A DNA stretch of 64,000 bases from Labia minor (Eukaryota > Arthropoda > Insecta > Dermaptera > Spongiphoridae). Both the position numbers and the translations under genes were made by a program. Shown here piece after piece: positions 1 to 10,610 of this stretch. Numbering within the stretch: the first letter of the stretch is position 1; each line of letters starts with the position of its first letter. The notes below the pieces were generated by a model, which searched no databases, was not told where the DNA came from, and worked only from the letters and a program-made list of their open reading frames with translations. Where the stretch lies: the NCBI GenBank assembly GCA_963082975.1, contig OY720350.1:45214734-45278733 (forward strand), written 5' to 3'.

Positions 1-27
1 ATCAATTATTTTCAATTTTTACTTTAG

Positions 28-664
28 ATACGAAGTCCAAACAAGATAACTCCGAATTCTACAACTCCTTCTATTCTTATTGAAAGTCCATTAAGGACGA
101 ACGAATCTATTTCACCATTAGTAGAACTTCCTGAACGGCCTTCACCCGATGGTGGGGAAGATAAAACTACAGATAGTGAAACTGAAGTTTGGAGTGATTG
201 GGATGTTACCGAAAACCAAGTATAAATATATTTTAATTTATAATTGATTAATTAATATTTAGAAAATTTATTATTCAATTCTTTCATTTCAGCAGGCTCC
301 TAATAAAACTGAAGAAAAGGAAGATGAAATTATTGAGGATAATCAACAATCACCTGAACAAGAGAGTCCATATTCCCTTTTAAATAACAATATACAATTA
401 CCAGATATTAGCCAGTTGGATGTTAAACATTCACTTAATAATATACCACCCAAAGAAGAAATCGAAATTGATTTCTTTCAAGATATGGAACCAGTTATTT
501 CGAAAACACAAATTATTCATATCAATGAAAATCCACAGACATCCAAAACTAGTAAATTTGAAATGAAAAGTGAAGAAATTGAACCAGAAGGTTGGGGTGA
601 CGATCTTGAAGATTGGTCCGAACTAAATGATAATAATTCCAAAGACATAACACAAAACTTATAA
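28..664 (+). CDS. SCYL1/SCYL3-like pseudokinase, C-terminal two exons (5' part outside window)
   Basis: Two exons are visible: 28-219 (acceptor TTTACTTTAG, donor GTATAA) and 293-664, ending in TAA at 662-664. Both are in phase 0 and give about 187 residues. The sequence is acidic and low complexity, with WSDWDVTEN near the end of the first exon and EIDFFQDMEPVI and EPEGWGDDLEDWSELND in the second. An (E/D)-DFF-x-DM-x-P block followed by GWGDDLEDW-type acidic tryptophan motifs is what I associate with the C-terminal tail of SCYL-family catalytically inactive kinases, which act in Golgi and COPI traffic. The kinase and HEAT parts would lie to the left of the window. The second exon acceptor is TTTCAGCAG, a NAGNAG site that could add or drop one Gln. 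AATAAATAAATA directly after the stop supplies polyadenylation hexamers. I infer the family from tail motifs only, so SCYL1 versus SCYL3 is open. Confidence 0.6.
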
Positions 665-1485
665 ATAAATAAATATATATATATATAAATAATATATTTA
701 ATGGGGTCCATAATAAGCTTTTGTAAATACTGTGATTTTTCTTTAAGATAGATATTTAAATCAATTTAATTATATAATAAAAGAATTTATAAATTATTTT
801 ATTATTAATAAACAATTTTCATAATTTCTCATCTTATTAAGAATTCCAGATATATCATTCTTAACACTAAAACACATCATGTTTTTTAATTTGAATATTC
901 ATGAAATTCATAATATATGTCTATTGAACAAGAATTTAAAAATTTAAATTAGCAATAAATAAATGAACATTATATAATTATCATATGTGTAAAAAATTAT
1001 TGATTTTTTTATTGAAAATAAAGAAAATTATTTTTTTCAAACTATGCATTTATTTCATTTCTAGTTTAAAATATTTTATTCCTTTTTTCATACATATTAA
1101 TATTTTTAAGGATATAGGTACCATATGAGATTTGTTTTTATCTCCACTGTCTACAAGGAATAAAAGTTAGCAAAAAGCACTTGAGCTTGAGTTAACGAGA
1201 TGATTTAGTCATTCTATTGATCAAATATGTTTTATACCAAAAATAAAAATAAAAATTATTACGATTTATTCATTTCTTTTAAAATTAAAATATTAATTAT
1301 TTCTTGAATAAAAAAAATTGGATGTGGAGTTAGAAGATTAAAAATCAAATAATAATTCCTTTTTCATTAAGACTTGGTTTGAGTATTCATGAAAAATGGA
1401 AAGTTAAGAATTTTAATAATTTTTTCTCAATAATAGATTTTTTATATATATTTTTAATTTTATTTTATTGAGAATATTACAAATT
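665..1485. other. AT-rich intergenic spacer
   Basis: This is the spacer between the SCYL-like gene and RpL5. It is strongly AT-rich with homopolymer and TA runs. I see no coding frame, RNA gene or inverted terminal repeat in it. Confidence 0.5.
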
Positions 1486-1620
1486 TATTGTCGATTTCTT
1501 TGAAAAAGGATAAGACTACCAGGCGAAACGTCGACATTAATTTTAAATGGAAAAGAAAGGCTTATTATTTGATTTTTACTCTTCCTCCTCCACCTCTATA
1601 AAATTAGTAATACTTTTATA
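1486..1620 (+). repeat. Penelope-like hammerhead-like repeat fragment
   Basis: The stretch contains TTTGAAAAAGGATAAGACTA followed within a few bases by GGCGAAACGTCGAC and ATTAATTTTAAATGG, then a pyrimidine block (TTTTTACTCTTCCTCCTCC). Related blocks occur at 13930-14055 and twice, in opposite orientation, at 58145-58520. A short stem followed by GAAACGTCG is the layout I associate with hammerhead-ribozyme segments in terminal repeats of Penelope-like retroelements. The CTGATGA core is not intact here. No reverse transcriptase is nearby, so this is a decayed fragment at best. Confidence 0.35.
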
Positions 1621-1794
1621 TTAGTTTACTAATAGTATAGCGAAGATGAAGAAAATAAAAATAAAATAATCGAAAGAAAAATAGTTCAATATTTATTTAT
1701 ACGTTATATGTATTTAATAAATAAAAACTTTATTTGAAATATAATTAAATACTTAATTTGAATTTGGTACATTTATTCTAACCAATGAAAAATG

Positions 1795-1921
1795 ATTCGT
1801 TTATTTAGTCTGGCGGCCATCTCATGAAACATTATGTTAGGATTCCTTTAGCCGGGGGGTAAGCCAAGTTACAGAGGCCATTCTTTCTTACTTTATATAT
1901 TTTTAATCTTATTCGCTAAAT
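1795..1921 (+). promoter_or_regulatory. RpL5 promoter and 5' TOP leader
   Basis: Just upstream of the RpL5 start codon are GGCGGCCATCTC (1813-1824), a GC-rich AGCCGGGGGG, and a polypyrimidine block CATTCTTTCTTAC near 1879-1891. Ribosomal protein genes typically initiate inside such a tract, giving a terminal oligopyrimidine mRNA under growth-dependent translational control. The exact start site cannot be fixed by eye. Confidence 0.4.
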
Positions 1922-4900
1922 ATGGTAAGTAATCTTGAAATATTAATTTATTCTTATTAAAAAAGTTGATTGTTAATTAAATTTATATAAATTGTTTAAA
2001 ATTATATTTCGATTATGAAACAAAATCTAGATAGAATATAAGAATGAATAAATGGCCAACGTGTTCAAAGCAGACATGTTTAAATTTAATCTTTTTTAAA
2101 ATTTTTTCCAATCAATTATATTAATCTATATTATTATTTCATTTTCATAGGGTTTTGTTCGCGTTGTGAAGAATAAACAATATTTTAAGAGATTTCAAGT
2201 TAAGTTCAAGAGGCGTAGACAAGGAAAAACTGATTATTATGCACGTTTAAGGCTTACAGTCCAAGATAAAAACAAGTACAATACCCCTAAATATCGGCTT
2301 ATTGTACGATTTTCCAACAAAAATGTTACCTGCCAGGTAAGATAATCTTTTTTTAATTAAAATTTTATTTAGTTTATATTGTATTCATAGCCATATGTTT
2401 GCTTCTATTTTTTCTTTGTTCAATTAAAAGCTCTAAGCAATGAATATAATATAGTGTAATAAACAAAAAATAAAATTACATACTTTATTTTAATTTTGAA
2501 TTTAATTAAAATAATTTGTTTAATTAATAACACACTTTGAACATCTATTTTTAACCACTTGTCCCATTATAATCACGTGGGAATTGATTTAATTTTCAAG
2601 TTAAATTATTTTGTTACATAATAATGATAGTATTTATTTAATTTGATAGGGATTAATAAATTATTTAATTATAAGTAAAAATTCCAGATGTGGAGTTACT
2701 AAATCTTACCAATTTGTATTTTCAAAGATAGATTTTTTTTTCTATAAGTTGAAATTTTTCTTAAAAATAAAAAATGCTTAAGCAGTTTAGATATTAAAAT
2801 GTAAAAAGAAATACAAGTCCTAATAGATAAACAAAAAATAATATAAAACGAAAAAATAGCATAAAATTAAAAGATAACCAAAAGAACTTTGAAGATGATT
2901 TTTAAAAAAGTAATCAGATCCGATTGTATAGGCAAATTTCTTTCTTGTAGAAGTTTTTCTAATATTTTTGGAAATTATGTCTATATAGAGGAAATAGTTA
3001 TAAAATGAATTCAATATTTCTGTGCTTTTTATTAATAGATTTCAAAAGGAACATTTTCAAATTTTAATTTTAATGGAAATTGAAAAAAAAATAATATAAT
3101 TAAAGTTAGTAAGAGTAAAGGGGGAAATATTGAAATTCATAAGGGGTGCTTTAATTATTATTTTATTTTATTAGACTAATTTTTCTAAATTGATTAATTC
3201 ATGAAAAGAAATAAATGTGAAGTAAAGTTTATTTTTGAAAAGCTAAAAATCTATTAACGTAAAAGATTCACATAGAAATGTATAGTGAAAAATTATATAA
3301 CCTCTGTGCATCCCCATAAAATTTAAAATTATAATGTCGGGACGGTTAAGTTAAATTTACACGAATGGGACTTTTTAAAAGTCCTTAATTTTAATTCTAC
3401 CAAAGATTTATTTTAATTGGTTGTTCATATTCTGAAATCTACGTATTTACTTTTGTTTTAGATTGCCTATTCAAGAATTGAAGGTGACAAAATTATTTGT
3501 GCTGCATACAGCCATGAATTACCCCGCTACGGAATTAAAGCAGGTCTGACAAACTATGCATCATCATACTGCACTGGCCTCCTCGTGGCCCGCCGGGTAA
3601 TTGGTTTTTTAATAATTTAATTAATTAATAGTTTATCTTATACATTTTTTTTTTTATTTATAAATTATATAATTTACTAATTTGTTTACATTTTTTCTTT
3701 GAAGCTCTTGAAAAAACTCAATCTTGATCAAATATATGCTGGTAGTGTTGAAGTTACTGGCGAGGAATTTAATGTAGAAGCTGTAGATGATGGACCTGGT
3801 GCTTTCCGTTGCTACCTTGATGTAGGTCTTATGCGAACAACAACAGGGGCTCGTGTTTTCGGCGCCATGAAAGGAGCTGTTGATGGTGGCCTTAATATTC
3901 CACATAGGTAAAATTTAAAAAGAAAATATTAAATTCTTTATATATTTGACCATACCTTTTTCTTAATTTACTGGGTCTTTATTTAATTATCAATTTTATT
4001 CTTAATACATGATGATAAAGATGACGAGACTGAGTCTTTCATTTGGTTTTTAGTATATTTCTTACATGAAGTTTTTTCATGTCTGATTTTACTTCTTACT
4101 AGATAAAGGATGCTCTGATGTCATTTCTAATCTGATCCTTCTTCAATTTAAAAATAAAAATTATTTAAGAAATCATTGTTGAACGTTACGGTCTTTATTT
4201 ATCTATTTTATTCTTAACCCTTCAAGCCGGCAACCCGAGTACGTACTCGGGCAACAAAATCTATCCTAACGGCGGGAGCCCGAGTCCGTACTCGTCGACT
4301 TCCATAAATTTCAATTCCTCTGTCATCTCTTGATCAATTTTGAAAATTTTTGTACGTACTAAAACTACAATATTTACACTTTCTCTTTTTCCACTCGCTT
4401 ATTGTATTTTTGTTCGAATACATTTTCTCTAAAAAAAAAATTTAATTACCTGCTTGAGGGGTTAATACAAAGATAGATGACGAGACTGAGTCTTTCATTT
4501 GGTTTTTAGTATATTTCTTACATTTTTTTTCATGTCTGATTTTACTTCTTACTAGTTCTGGTGTCATTTCTTCTCTGATCCTTCATTATTTAAAAATAAA
4601 AATAATTTGAGAAATTATTGTCTTTATTTAATTATCTATTTTATTCTTAATACATGATGATAAAGATGACGAGACTGAGTCTTTCATTTGGTATTTAGTA
4701 TATTTCTTACATGAAGTTTTTTCATGTCTGATTTTACTTCTTACTAGATAAAGGATGTTCTGATGTCATTTCTACTCTGATCCTTGTTCAATTTAAAAAT
4801 AAAAATAATTTAAGAAATTATTGTTGAACCTTATAATAAATAATGAAATATTTTTAGCACCAAACGATTCCCTGGTTTTGATGCGGAATCAAAGGAATTT

Positions 4901-5548
4901 AACGCTGATGTTCATAGAAAGCATATTTTCGCTGTTCATGTGGCTGATTATATGAGACAACTTCAAGAAGATGATGAAGAAGCTTATAAACGCCAATTCT
5001 CTCAATACATTAAATTAGGCATTGAAGCTGATAGTGTAAGAATAAGATTTATTTAATTAAATAAAAATAGATAACTTAATTAAAAAATTAATAATTAATT
5101 TATTCTCTAAATTAATATTTTTATAATTTTAATTAAAACTATATATATATATATATATCTTTTTATAAATTTCATGGTGATAAAAGATGACGAGACCGAA
5201 TCTTAGAAATAAGATTGACGATTATGGCATTCTGATAATTTAATTTCATATGATTTTAAATTTATCACTTTTTCTTTTAATAAAATAATAGAATTTAAAG
5301 TGTTAAATTAAAGAATATTTTAAAAAAATTAATTTGTTTATTATTTTTATTAGATTGAAGAATCATATAAAAAAGCACACGCTGCTATTCGTGCTGGACC
5401 TGAACGTGAAGTCAAAGAGAAGGTTGAGAAAGAGGGCAAGAAGAAACGTTGGAACCGGGCTAAGATGAGCCTGAGCGAGAGGAAGAATAGTATTGCCCAG
5501 AAGAAGGCCAGCTGGAAAAAGAAAATAGAAGCTGGAGAAGTTGAATAA
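1922..5548 (+). CDS. RpL5: 60S ribosomal protein L5 (uL18), complete, six coding exons
   Basis: Coding exons: 1922-1924 (ATG only, directly followed by GTAAGT), 2151-2336, 3462-3596, 3705-3907, 4858-5035 and 5354-5548 (TAA). Phases join perfectly and give 299 residues, the usual eukaryotic length. The protein starts [20 protein letters not shown] and carries the uL18 5S-rRNA-binding core (about residues 25-175, with [29 protein letters not shown] and [16 protein letters not shown]). The basic eukaryotic C-terminal extension is rich in Lys and Arg. The protein binds 5S rRNA and, with uL5 (RpL11), forms the 5S RNP of the large subunit; it is made in the cytoplasm and assembled in the nucleolus. 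Introns 4 and 5 hold snoRNA-like repeats and intron 4 also holds a MITE. No lesion is seen in the coding sequence. Confidence 0.98.
3296..3360 (+). ncRNA. possible H/ACA-type hairpin in RpL5 intron 2
   Basis: In otherwise AT-only intron sequence there is a locally GC-richer hairpin. AACC (about 3299) and TCCC pair with GGGA and GGTT about 45 bases later, with an unpaired pocket in each strand. An ACA trinucleotide follows at about 3358-3360. This resembles the 3' half of an H/ACA snoRNA, and vertebrate RPL5 introns do host snoRNAs. The 5' hairpin and H box are not convincing, so this is only a candidate. Confidence 0.18.
4004..4090 (+). ncRNA. candidate C/D-box snoRNA, copy 1
   Basis: ATGATGA at 4009-4015 matches the C box (RUGAUGA) and CTGA at 4083-4086 matches the D box. 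A second C-like motif ATGACGA (4021-4027) is followed by CTGA at 4030-4033. Position inside a ribosomal protein intron, repetition, and conservation of the box region between copies favour a snoRNA. A good terminal stem is not evident and I could not match the guide to rRNA by eye. Confidence 0.4.
4214..4465. mobile_element. piggyBac-like MITE inserted in RpL5 intron 4
   Basis: The element is bounded by TTAA at 4214-4217 and 4462-4465. Terminal inverted repeats read CCCTTCAAGCCGG on the left and, on the opposite strand, CCCCTCAAGCAGG from the right. Inside the left part is a palindrome CCGAGTACGTACTCGG followed by a related CCCGAGTCCGTACTCG. The neighbouring repeat copies carry an uninterrupted TTCTTAATAC at the same place, so the empty site is visible and the TTAA duplication is shown directly. 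No coding capacity. Confidence 0.85.
4649..4735 (+). ncRNA. candidate C/D-box snoRNA, copy 3
   Basis: Near-identical to copy 1: ATGATGA at 4654-4660 (C box) and CTGA at 4728-4731 (D box), with the same GATGACGAGACTGAGTCTTT block. Copy 2 (4466-4542) keeps the D-box end, but the MITE insertion and local changes turned its C-box region into TACAAAGATAG. Confidence 0.4.
5175..5245 (+). ncRNA. candidate C/D-box snoRNA in RpL5 intron 5
   Basis: TGATAAAAGATGACGAGAC repeats the first block of the intron 4 units, but the rest differs. Motifs in order are ATGACGA (5187-5193, C), TTGACGA (5215-5221, C'-like) and CTGA (5232-5235, D), spaced as in a short C/D snoRNA. The terminal stem is weak. It is probably a diverged relative of the intron 4 copies with a different guide. 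Confidence 0.38.
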
Positions 5549-5594
5549 AATTCTTTTAATTTTTATTGTGATTTTTCCAAAAATGAACATTAAA

Positions 5595-5600
5595 AATAAA
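5595..5600 (+). terminator. RpL5 polyadenylation signal AATAAA
   Basis: AATAAA lies 47 bases after the RpL5 stop codon, at the normal position for a short ribosomal protein 3' UTR. Confidence 0.7.
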
Positions 5601-6400
5601 ATATTTTATTTCAATTAATAATTTGTTTTTATAATCTATTAATATTAAATTAAGTATATTTTATTTTTTCTATTTCTATCAAACTCCTAATCTTTCTCAA
5701 CTCCTTTAAATGCTTCTTTATATTGTCTGTCAAAAACCAAGTGATCACTTTTTATTTGGACTCTCCGCAATCAAGTTTCTATCTAGTTATTTCTCTCTTT
5801 CTATCCACGTGTTTCCCCTTTTTAACATTATTTAGAGATGCATAGAGGTCATGCAATTGTTTGGCATTCTCCAGTGATTTAATCCTTCGATTCATAATAA
5901 ATTAATAAAACTATATTCAAATACCCTGAATTCTCATCCCTTAAAGCCATAAATCACCCTTCGTACCCAAATATAACAAGCAATATGTTTTTATAGAATT
6001 TAATTTTCCTATTTTGGATAATAATTTTGATGAAATAAAAGCCTAAATCTTTCTAAAGTGAATTATTAACTATTTACATATTTCGCCATTTTATTCTAAA
6101 TATTCAAAGTTCTCTAAAACTGATATGAAAAATGATATGTTTCGAATTAATTCCTATTTGCCCTAATATACCTCTGTGCTAGAGTGTATAAGCTGTTGAT
6201 ACAACTTTTAAAGTCCTTTTTCATGTCTTAAACATCACAAAGCGTGTTCCTTTGATCATAGTTTTGAGTTGAATATTAATTTTCATGACTAACAGAGAGA
6301 CGGCATGGAATGAAGCTCCCAGCTCCCCTAAACAGAAAAAATTTCTAAAAAAGAAAATGGTTGCTTATAAAGAATACTCAAGGAAGTTCAGTTGAACTTT
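5601..6400. other. intergenic spacer without recognised features
   Basis: This spacer follows RpL5 and is less extreme in AT content than its surroundings. It holds only short frames. I recognise no gene, RNA or repeat family here. Confidence 0.4.
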
Positions 6401-6986
6401 TTACCGACCGACGATAGTAAGGGAGGTATTGTTTTCACACCAAATTCCACATGTGGAGATTTTTACATATCTCCCCACGAATCATGCATTTTCTTAACAG
6501 GAAAAAGTATTTTTAGCATCATGTCTGTCCGTATAGATGTGTACAGCTTGAACGGCTCAACGGATTTTGATGAAATTTGGTATATTGATAAACTTAATGC
6601 ATCAATATGATGAGTTGATAAACGTTTGGTGTATATCCGGAAAACGGAAGTGGTGGTATTAGCGATCGACAATAGTAAGGGAAGGGTTATTTTCACACCA
6701 AATTTCACATGAGGAGATTTTATATCACCACGAATCATGCACTTTGTATTGGTTTTATCCTCGAGAAAATCATTTTTATTAGTTTTTTCTTAATTTAAAA
6801 TTATATGACGTCACAGCCTGGTTTTACGTATATATTCTAAATAAAATAAAATTAAAAATAGTTATGTTATATGCCTATCTGTTTTTTATTACATTAATAG
6901 ATATATTAAAATTATTTGAAATTGTTTCTGTAGCTGGAAATTAATTTACTTCATCGTCGGTTCGGACCTGGCCACAGGTCAACTTA
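6401..6986 (+). mobile_element. F1 repeat, copy a (near full length)
   Basis: It begins TTTTTACCGACCGACGATAG and ends CGGTTCGGACCTGGCCACAG plus GTCAACTT. It contains two direct copies of the sub-block GACGATAG-AAGGGA-GGT-TT-TTTTCACACCA (near 6410 and 6668), then ATATGACGTCAC and GAAATTGTTTCTGTAGCTGG. The ends carry inverted ACCGACCGACG and CGTCGGTTCGG-type motifs. No protein is encoded; the open frames inside are accidental. Family F1 occurs at nine or more places in this window. Confidence 0.7.
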
Positions 6987-6989
6987 TTT

Positions 6990-7670
6990 TTTTAAGAACC
7001 AAATTGAAAAAATTTAGAAAAAACAACTAGATTTATGAATTAATTTGCATATATAAAAAATTATTTTGGAAATAGTTCCTCCAACTGAAAAATTACTGGA
7101 ACAAAAGAAGATTGAGATATATAAAATGTTAATTAGGTATGTAACTAATGTATTACTTACTAAATTTTTTTTAGAATTAAAATAGAAATTCATACTAGAA
7201 AAGAATTGTTTATCGTAATTTGCTAAGAACACAGCAAAGAAAAGCATAACTCATCGATATCTTCGAAATGACAGTATAGTATAGTAATACCGTATCCCAA
7301 CCAAGATAAGAACAATTCTTACCATTTACCCTTTTTTTAATGAAATATATTTACATTAAATTAAAATTATATCACATTCGGCAAACAATTTTAAATTTAA
7401 ATTTTAATTTTAAATTTACATTAATACGCCACCTCCTTGTTTTTTGTTCAAAATATGATAATTTCATTAATAAACTTCTTACTGATATATTTATAATTTT
7501 TTTTTTAAATTTTCATTAAGATCTTTGAATAAAATTAAGCTTATTGATTTAATAGAATTAATAGAATTAAACTTATTGATTCGATTTAAGATGTATTCTA
7601 AAACACCACTAATTTTAAAAATTAATATTTGTTTATTATATTTTATTTTAATATGTATTTTATTTGAAAT
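6990..7670. other. AT-rich spacer without recognised features
   Basis: Only AT-rich sequence and short frames are seen. It includes a simple AAATTTAAATTTTAATTTTA block near 7390. Confidence 0.4.
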
Positions 7671-7679
7671 AATTTGCAG

Positions 7680-7866
7680 TAGAGCGCTCACCTCTGACTC
7701 CCCGCTCGCCCCTCTCCAAGCCCCTCCAGCGCCTGGCTTACCTTCTGCCGGCCGGCTGGCCGAGTTCAGTTCAGTTCCCCTCACAGAGCATCCGTATCCC
7801 CTTCCCTGCTGAGTGTGAGTGAGACCCGGAGCGGCCCCTCCACTGAAATCATCCCTTAATCGGTCG
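7680..7866. other. isolated GC-rich island, possible non-coding first exon or promoter
   Basis: About 185 bp of clearly GC-rich DNA sits in sequence that is otherwise mostly A and T. On the minus strand, GATTTCAGTGGAGG near 7848 has an arthropod initiator (TCAGT), and two good splice donors follow (GTAAGC, exon end at 7742; GTGAGC, exon end at 7692). On the plus strand, TTTGCAG (7673-7679) could be an acceptor and GTGAGT (7815-7820) a donor. No reading frame is recognisable as a known protein. A minus-strand 5' UTR exon is my preferred reading, but no matching coding exons are seen to its left. Confidence 0.35.
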
Positions 7867-8280
7867 CTAATCAAGAATTAATTGTGTATTGTGTAATTGC
7901 ATTTTTATAATTTTTTATTCATATACCCAAATAAATTTATAAATTTTCATTCCAATCTTTGAAAAGAATTAATCTTAAATATTCTATCAGATCTCATTAA
8001 TTAAATTTTATTAAAAGTTAAATTAAAATTATTTAAAAATTAAAAAATCTTATACAAAATTTTATTTTTCTTTAAATATATTTATTAAAATATTTTTTAA
8101 ATTTTATTATATATATATTAATCCTATTAAAACTTATTTATTTAAAAAATAAGAAGATATGCTGATTATTTTCAAAATTCATATAATATAATTATAAATC
8201 AAAAAAATATAAATTTCTTATATTCATATAATAATGAATATAATATTTAAATATTCTATATATTATTTCTAATCACATTA

Positions 8281-8665
8281 TCGTTCACACCGTTCCTTTC
8301 AAATCTCATATGAATATTGTTTTGTCAATTTCATATTATTATAATACTTTTGAAAATTGAATAGGGGGTCACACCTTTCCAACTTCGATCGTGGGTGCCA
8401 AACTTCTGTGGAAGAATGCCCAGAAAAACGAAATGAAAAAGAATACTTCTGACACAATAAAGAGGACCATCCCTCATCGTAGCCCATGAACAACCTTAAA
8501 GGTCTGGCAACCTTGATAGGTTCCTTCCCGAATGATATCTCGCCATCATTGAAGTATGGTTAACCCAATCACCATTCCCCCAATTACCAAAAGATTCATT
8601 GTATATTGATGGAATCATTTCACCAACCCCGAAACCAGGATCAAAGTCCCTTTCTATTACCTATA
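8281..8665. other. unexplained mid-GC segment
   Basis: This segment has a clearly more balanced composition than its flanks. Frames of up to about 60 codons exist on both strands (for example 8299-8493 on minus), but none resembles a protein I know. No terminal repeats were found. It could be a non-coding exon or an old repeat. The AT-rich sequence from 8666 to 9621 that follows holds nothing I can support. Confidence 0.25.
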
Positions 8666-9621
8666 CATCAATTAAACAGAATAAAATCTTTGTGAAATTA
8701 ATAATATAATCATAATTAGTTTTCTGATGTTTTCTAAGATATTTTTATTATATGTCTATTAAATGCGTATTATAACTTATTATAATCATGGTTCTATATA
8801 GGATGTAAAATAATTTTAGTATTTTAATATATTACAGAAATATGATAATATTTTTAAAAATCTATACAATTTTTTAATCCTATTAATATTATTTATTTAT
8901 TTATATCTTATCTATTAAATATTCATGTTTTTTTTTTAAATTTAATTAATAATAAAAAAATAATTGAATATCGCGATTATTTTCTTTAACTTTTTATTTT
9001 CGTTTTGAAATATTCAATTTCATAATTTAAACTTTGATATATTTTAAATATTTTACTATATAGGTAGAATTAATTATTATTATAATTTCTCAGTTTAAAA
9101 TTAAAATGCAAACATCACAAAAAAAATCATATATATTGTAAAAATATAACTCTTTTTCATTATTATTTCTTTTTAACTTACCATTTATTTTTTTTTATTA
9201 TGGAAATTATTTCATATGAATATTGTAATCGAATATATCTATACTCAATAATAATTTAATATTAATAAATTATCAAATTTTTTTCTTATCATTGTACTGA
9301 TAAATCATATTTGGAAAGAAATAAAATATATAGTTTAGCTTATTTAAAAAATTAACTTAATGTATAATTTTTGTTAATAATAAACATGTGGTACAACTTA
9401 TTTTAAATAAATAAATAAAATTAGATCTCCTAAAATTTTTTTTATTTTGATAGATCAAATATTCTTATTCTTTAGCTGACTTACAAATCCCATACGATCA
9501 TTTTAATATATTCTTATGTGTATTCTGTCCCAGTGTCCCCGCAAAAATTCTCCGGGAGATAAAAATGTCTCGGTTTACATAAATAATAATATCATCCGTG
9601 AATAAACCCAATATAATTCAA

Positions 9622-9980
9622 ATTTTACCGATCGACGATAGGAAGGGAAGGGTTATTTTCACACCAAATTTCACATGTGGAGATTTTTACATATCTCCAC
9701 GAATCATGCACTTTGTATTGGTTTTATCCTCGGGAAAAATCATCTTCATTAGTTTTTTCTTAATTTTAAATTATATTACGTCACCCAGCCCTTCATGACG
9801 TCCCAGCCAGCTACTACTTATATATTATAAATAAAATAAAATTAAAAATATTCTTGTTATATTCATATCTGTTTTTTATTAGATTAATAGATATATTAAA
9901 ATTATTTGAAATTGTTTCTGTAGCTGGAAATTAATTTATTTCAAACCGTCGGTCGGTTCGGACCTGGCCACAGGTCAACT
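9622..9980 (+). mobile_element. F1 repeat, copy b (5' truncated)
   Basis: It starts at the inner sub-block (TTTTACCGATCGACGATAGG) and runs through the two GACGTC motifs and TTTCTGTAGCTGGAAATTAA to the GGCCACAGGTCAACTT end. The outer half of the element is missing. Confidence 0.7.
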
Positions 9981-10610
9981 TTTTTTTAAAAAGAATACAG
10001 AGGTCTTATTAGAATCATTCCTATTAAGTTTGAATTTTTAGGGAGAAAACTAGCTCCTATTGTTATTCAGGAACCATACTATAGAGAGATGGTTTGTGCA
10101 TGGGTCGTTCCCGTATGATCTCCTGCTACACATAAGGCAGCAACCGCTATGGGCGCGTTACTTTTTCAGTCCAAAGGGACAAAGTTAAGCATCGACTTTT
10201 TACTATCTCGCCAGAGATAAAAATATTTTTTTGAATCTATTCTTTTATATAAAGTAACAAAGGTATTGTTTATTCTTGACGATTTTTTAGATAACCATAA
10301 AAATAACTAAATAAATTAAACCCCATGACAAAATTAAAACACACTTTGATTAGTTTTCTAAATTTTTTAAGAAATAAAAGTACAATGGGTAGAATAAAAC
10401 ATTAAACATTTATTTTTATATAATAATAAATTTATACAATTGATATTTTATTGAAACTTTTCTATTTAAAAATTGTTATGGTATAATATTGAATTTAATA
10501 AATGTATATAGTTAATATTTTATATTTTTAAAAACAGAATCAATAAATTATTTAACAAATTAATATTTTAATTTGTTTGAAGTTATAAAGGTTAAATAAA
10601 GGATAGTAAT
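9981..10610. other. spacer with F4 end fragment
   Basis: ACTATCTCGCCAGAGATAAA near 10202 matches the start of F4 elements at 29787 and 61691, so an F4 end fragment lies here. The remainder is AT-rich and is the 3' flank of the TRUB2-like gene; I cannot pick its polyadenylation signal with certainty. Confidence 0.4.

Larger units (their letters stand above)
3974..4834 (+). repeat. three-copy tandem repeat filling RpL5 intron 4
   Basis: A unit of about 215 bp is repeated three times: 3974-4190; 4191-4217 plus 4466-4619; and 4620-4834. Each unit has TTTATTCTTAATAC, then GATGACGAGACTGAGTCTTT, TATTTCTTACAT, TTTCATGTCTGATTTTACTT, TCTGATCCTT and an A-rich end. The middle unit is interrupted by a 252-bp TTAA-flanked MITE and carries small deletions. 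The conserved part holds box C and box D-like motifs, annotated separately for the two intact copies. Confidence 0.85.

Noticed and set aside
6392-6738. Open frames on both strands inside the F1 copy
   Set aside because: They are not conserved between F1 copies, which carry different stops and shifts, so F1 appears non-coding.
7491-7874. 127-codon minus-strand frame across the GC island
   Set aside because: It runs from GC-rich to AT-only sequence with a sharp change of composition (Gly/Ala then Lys/Ile/Asn). It crosses two good splice donors, so at most part is exon and the frame is not a protein gene.
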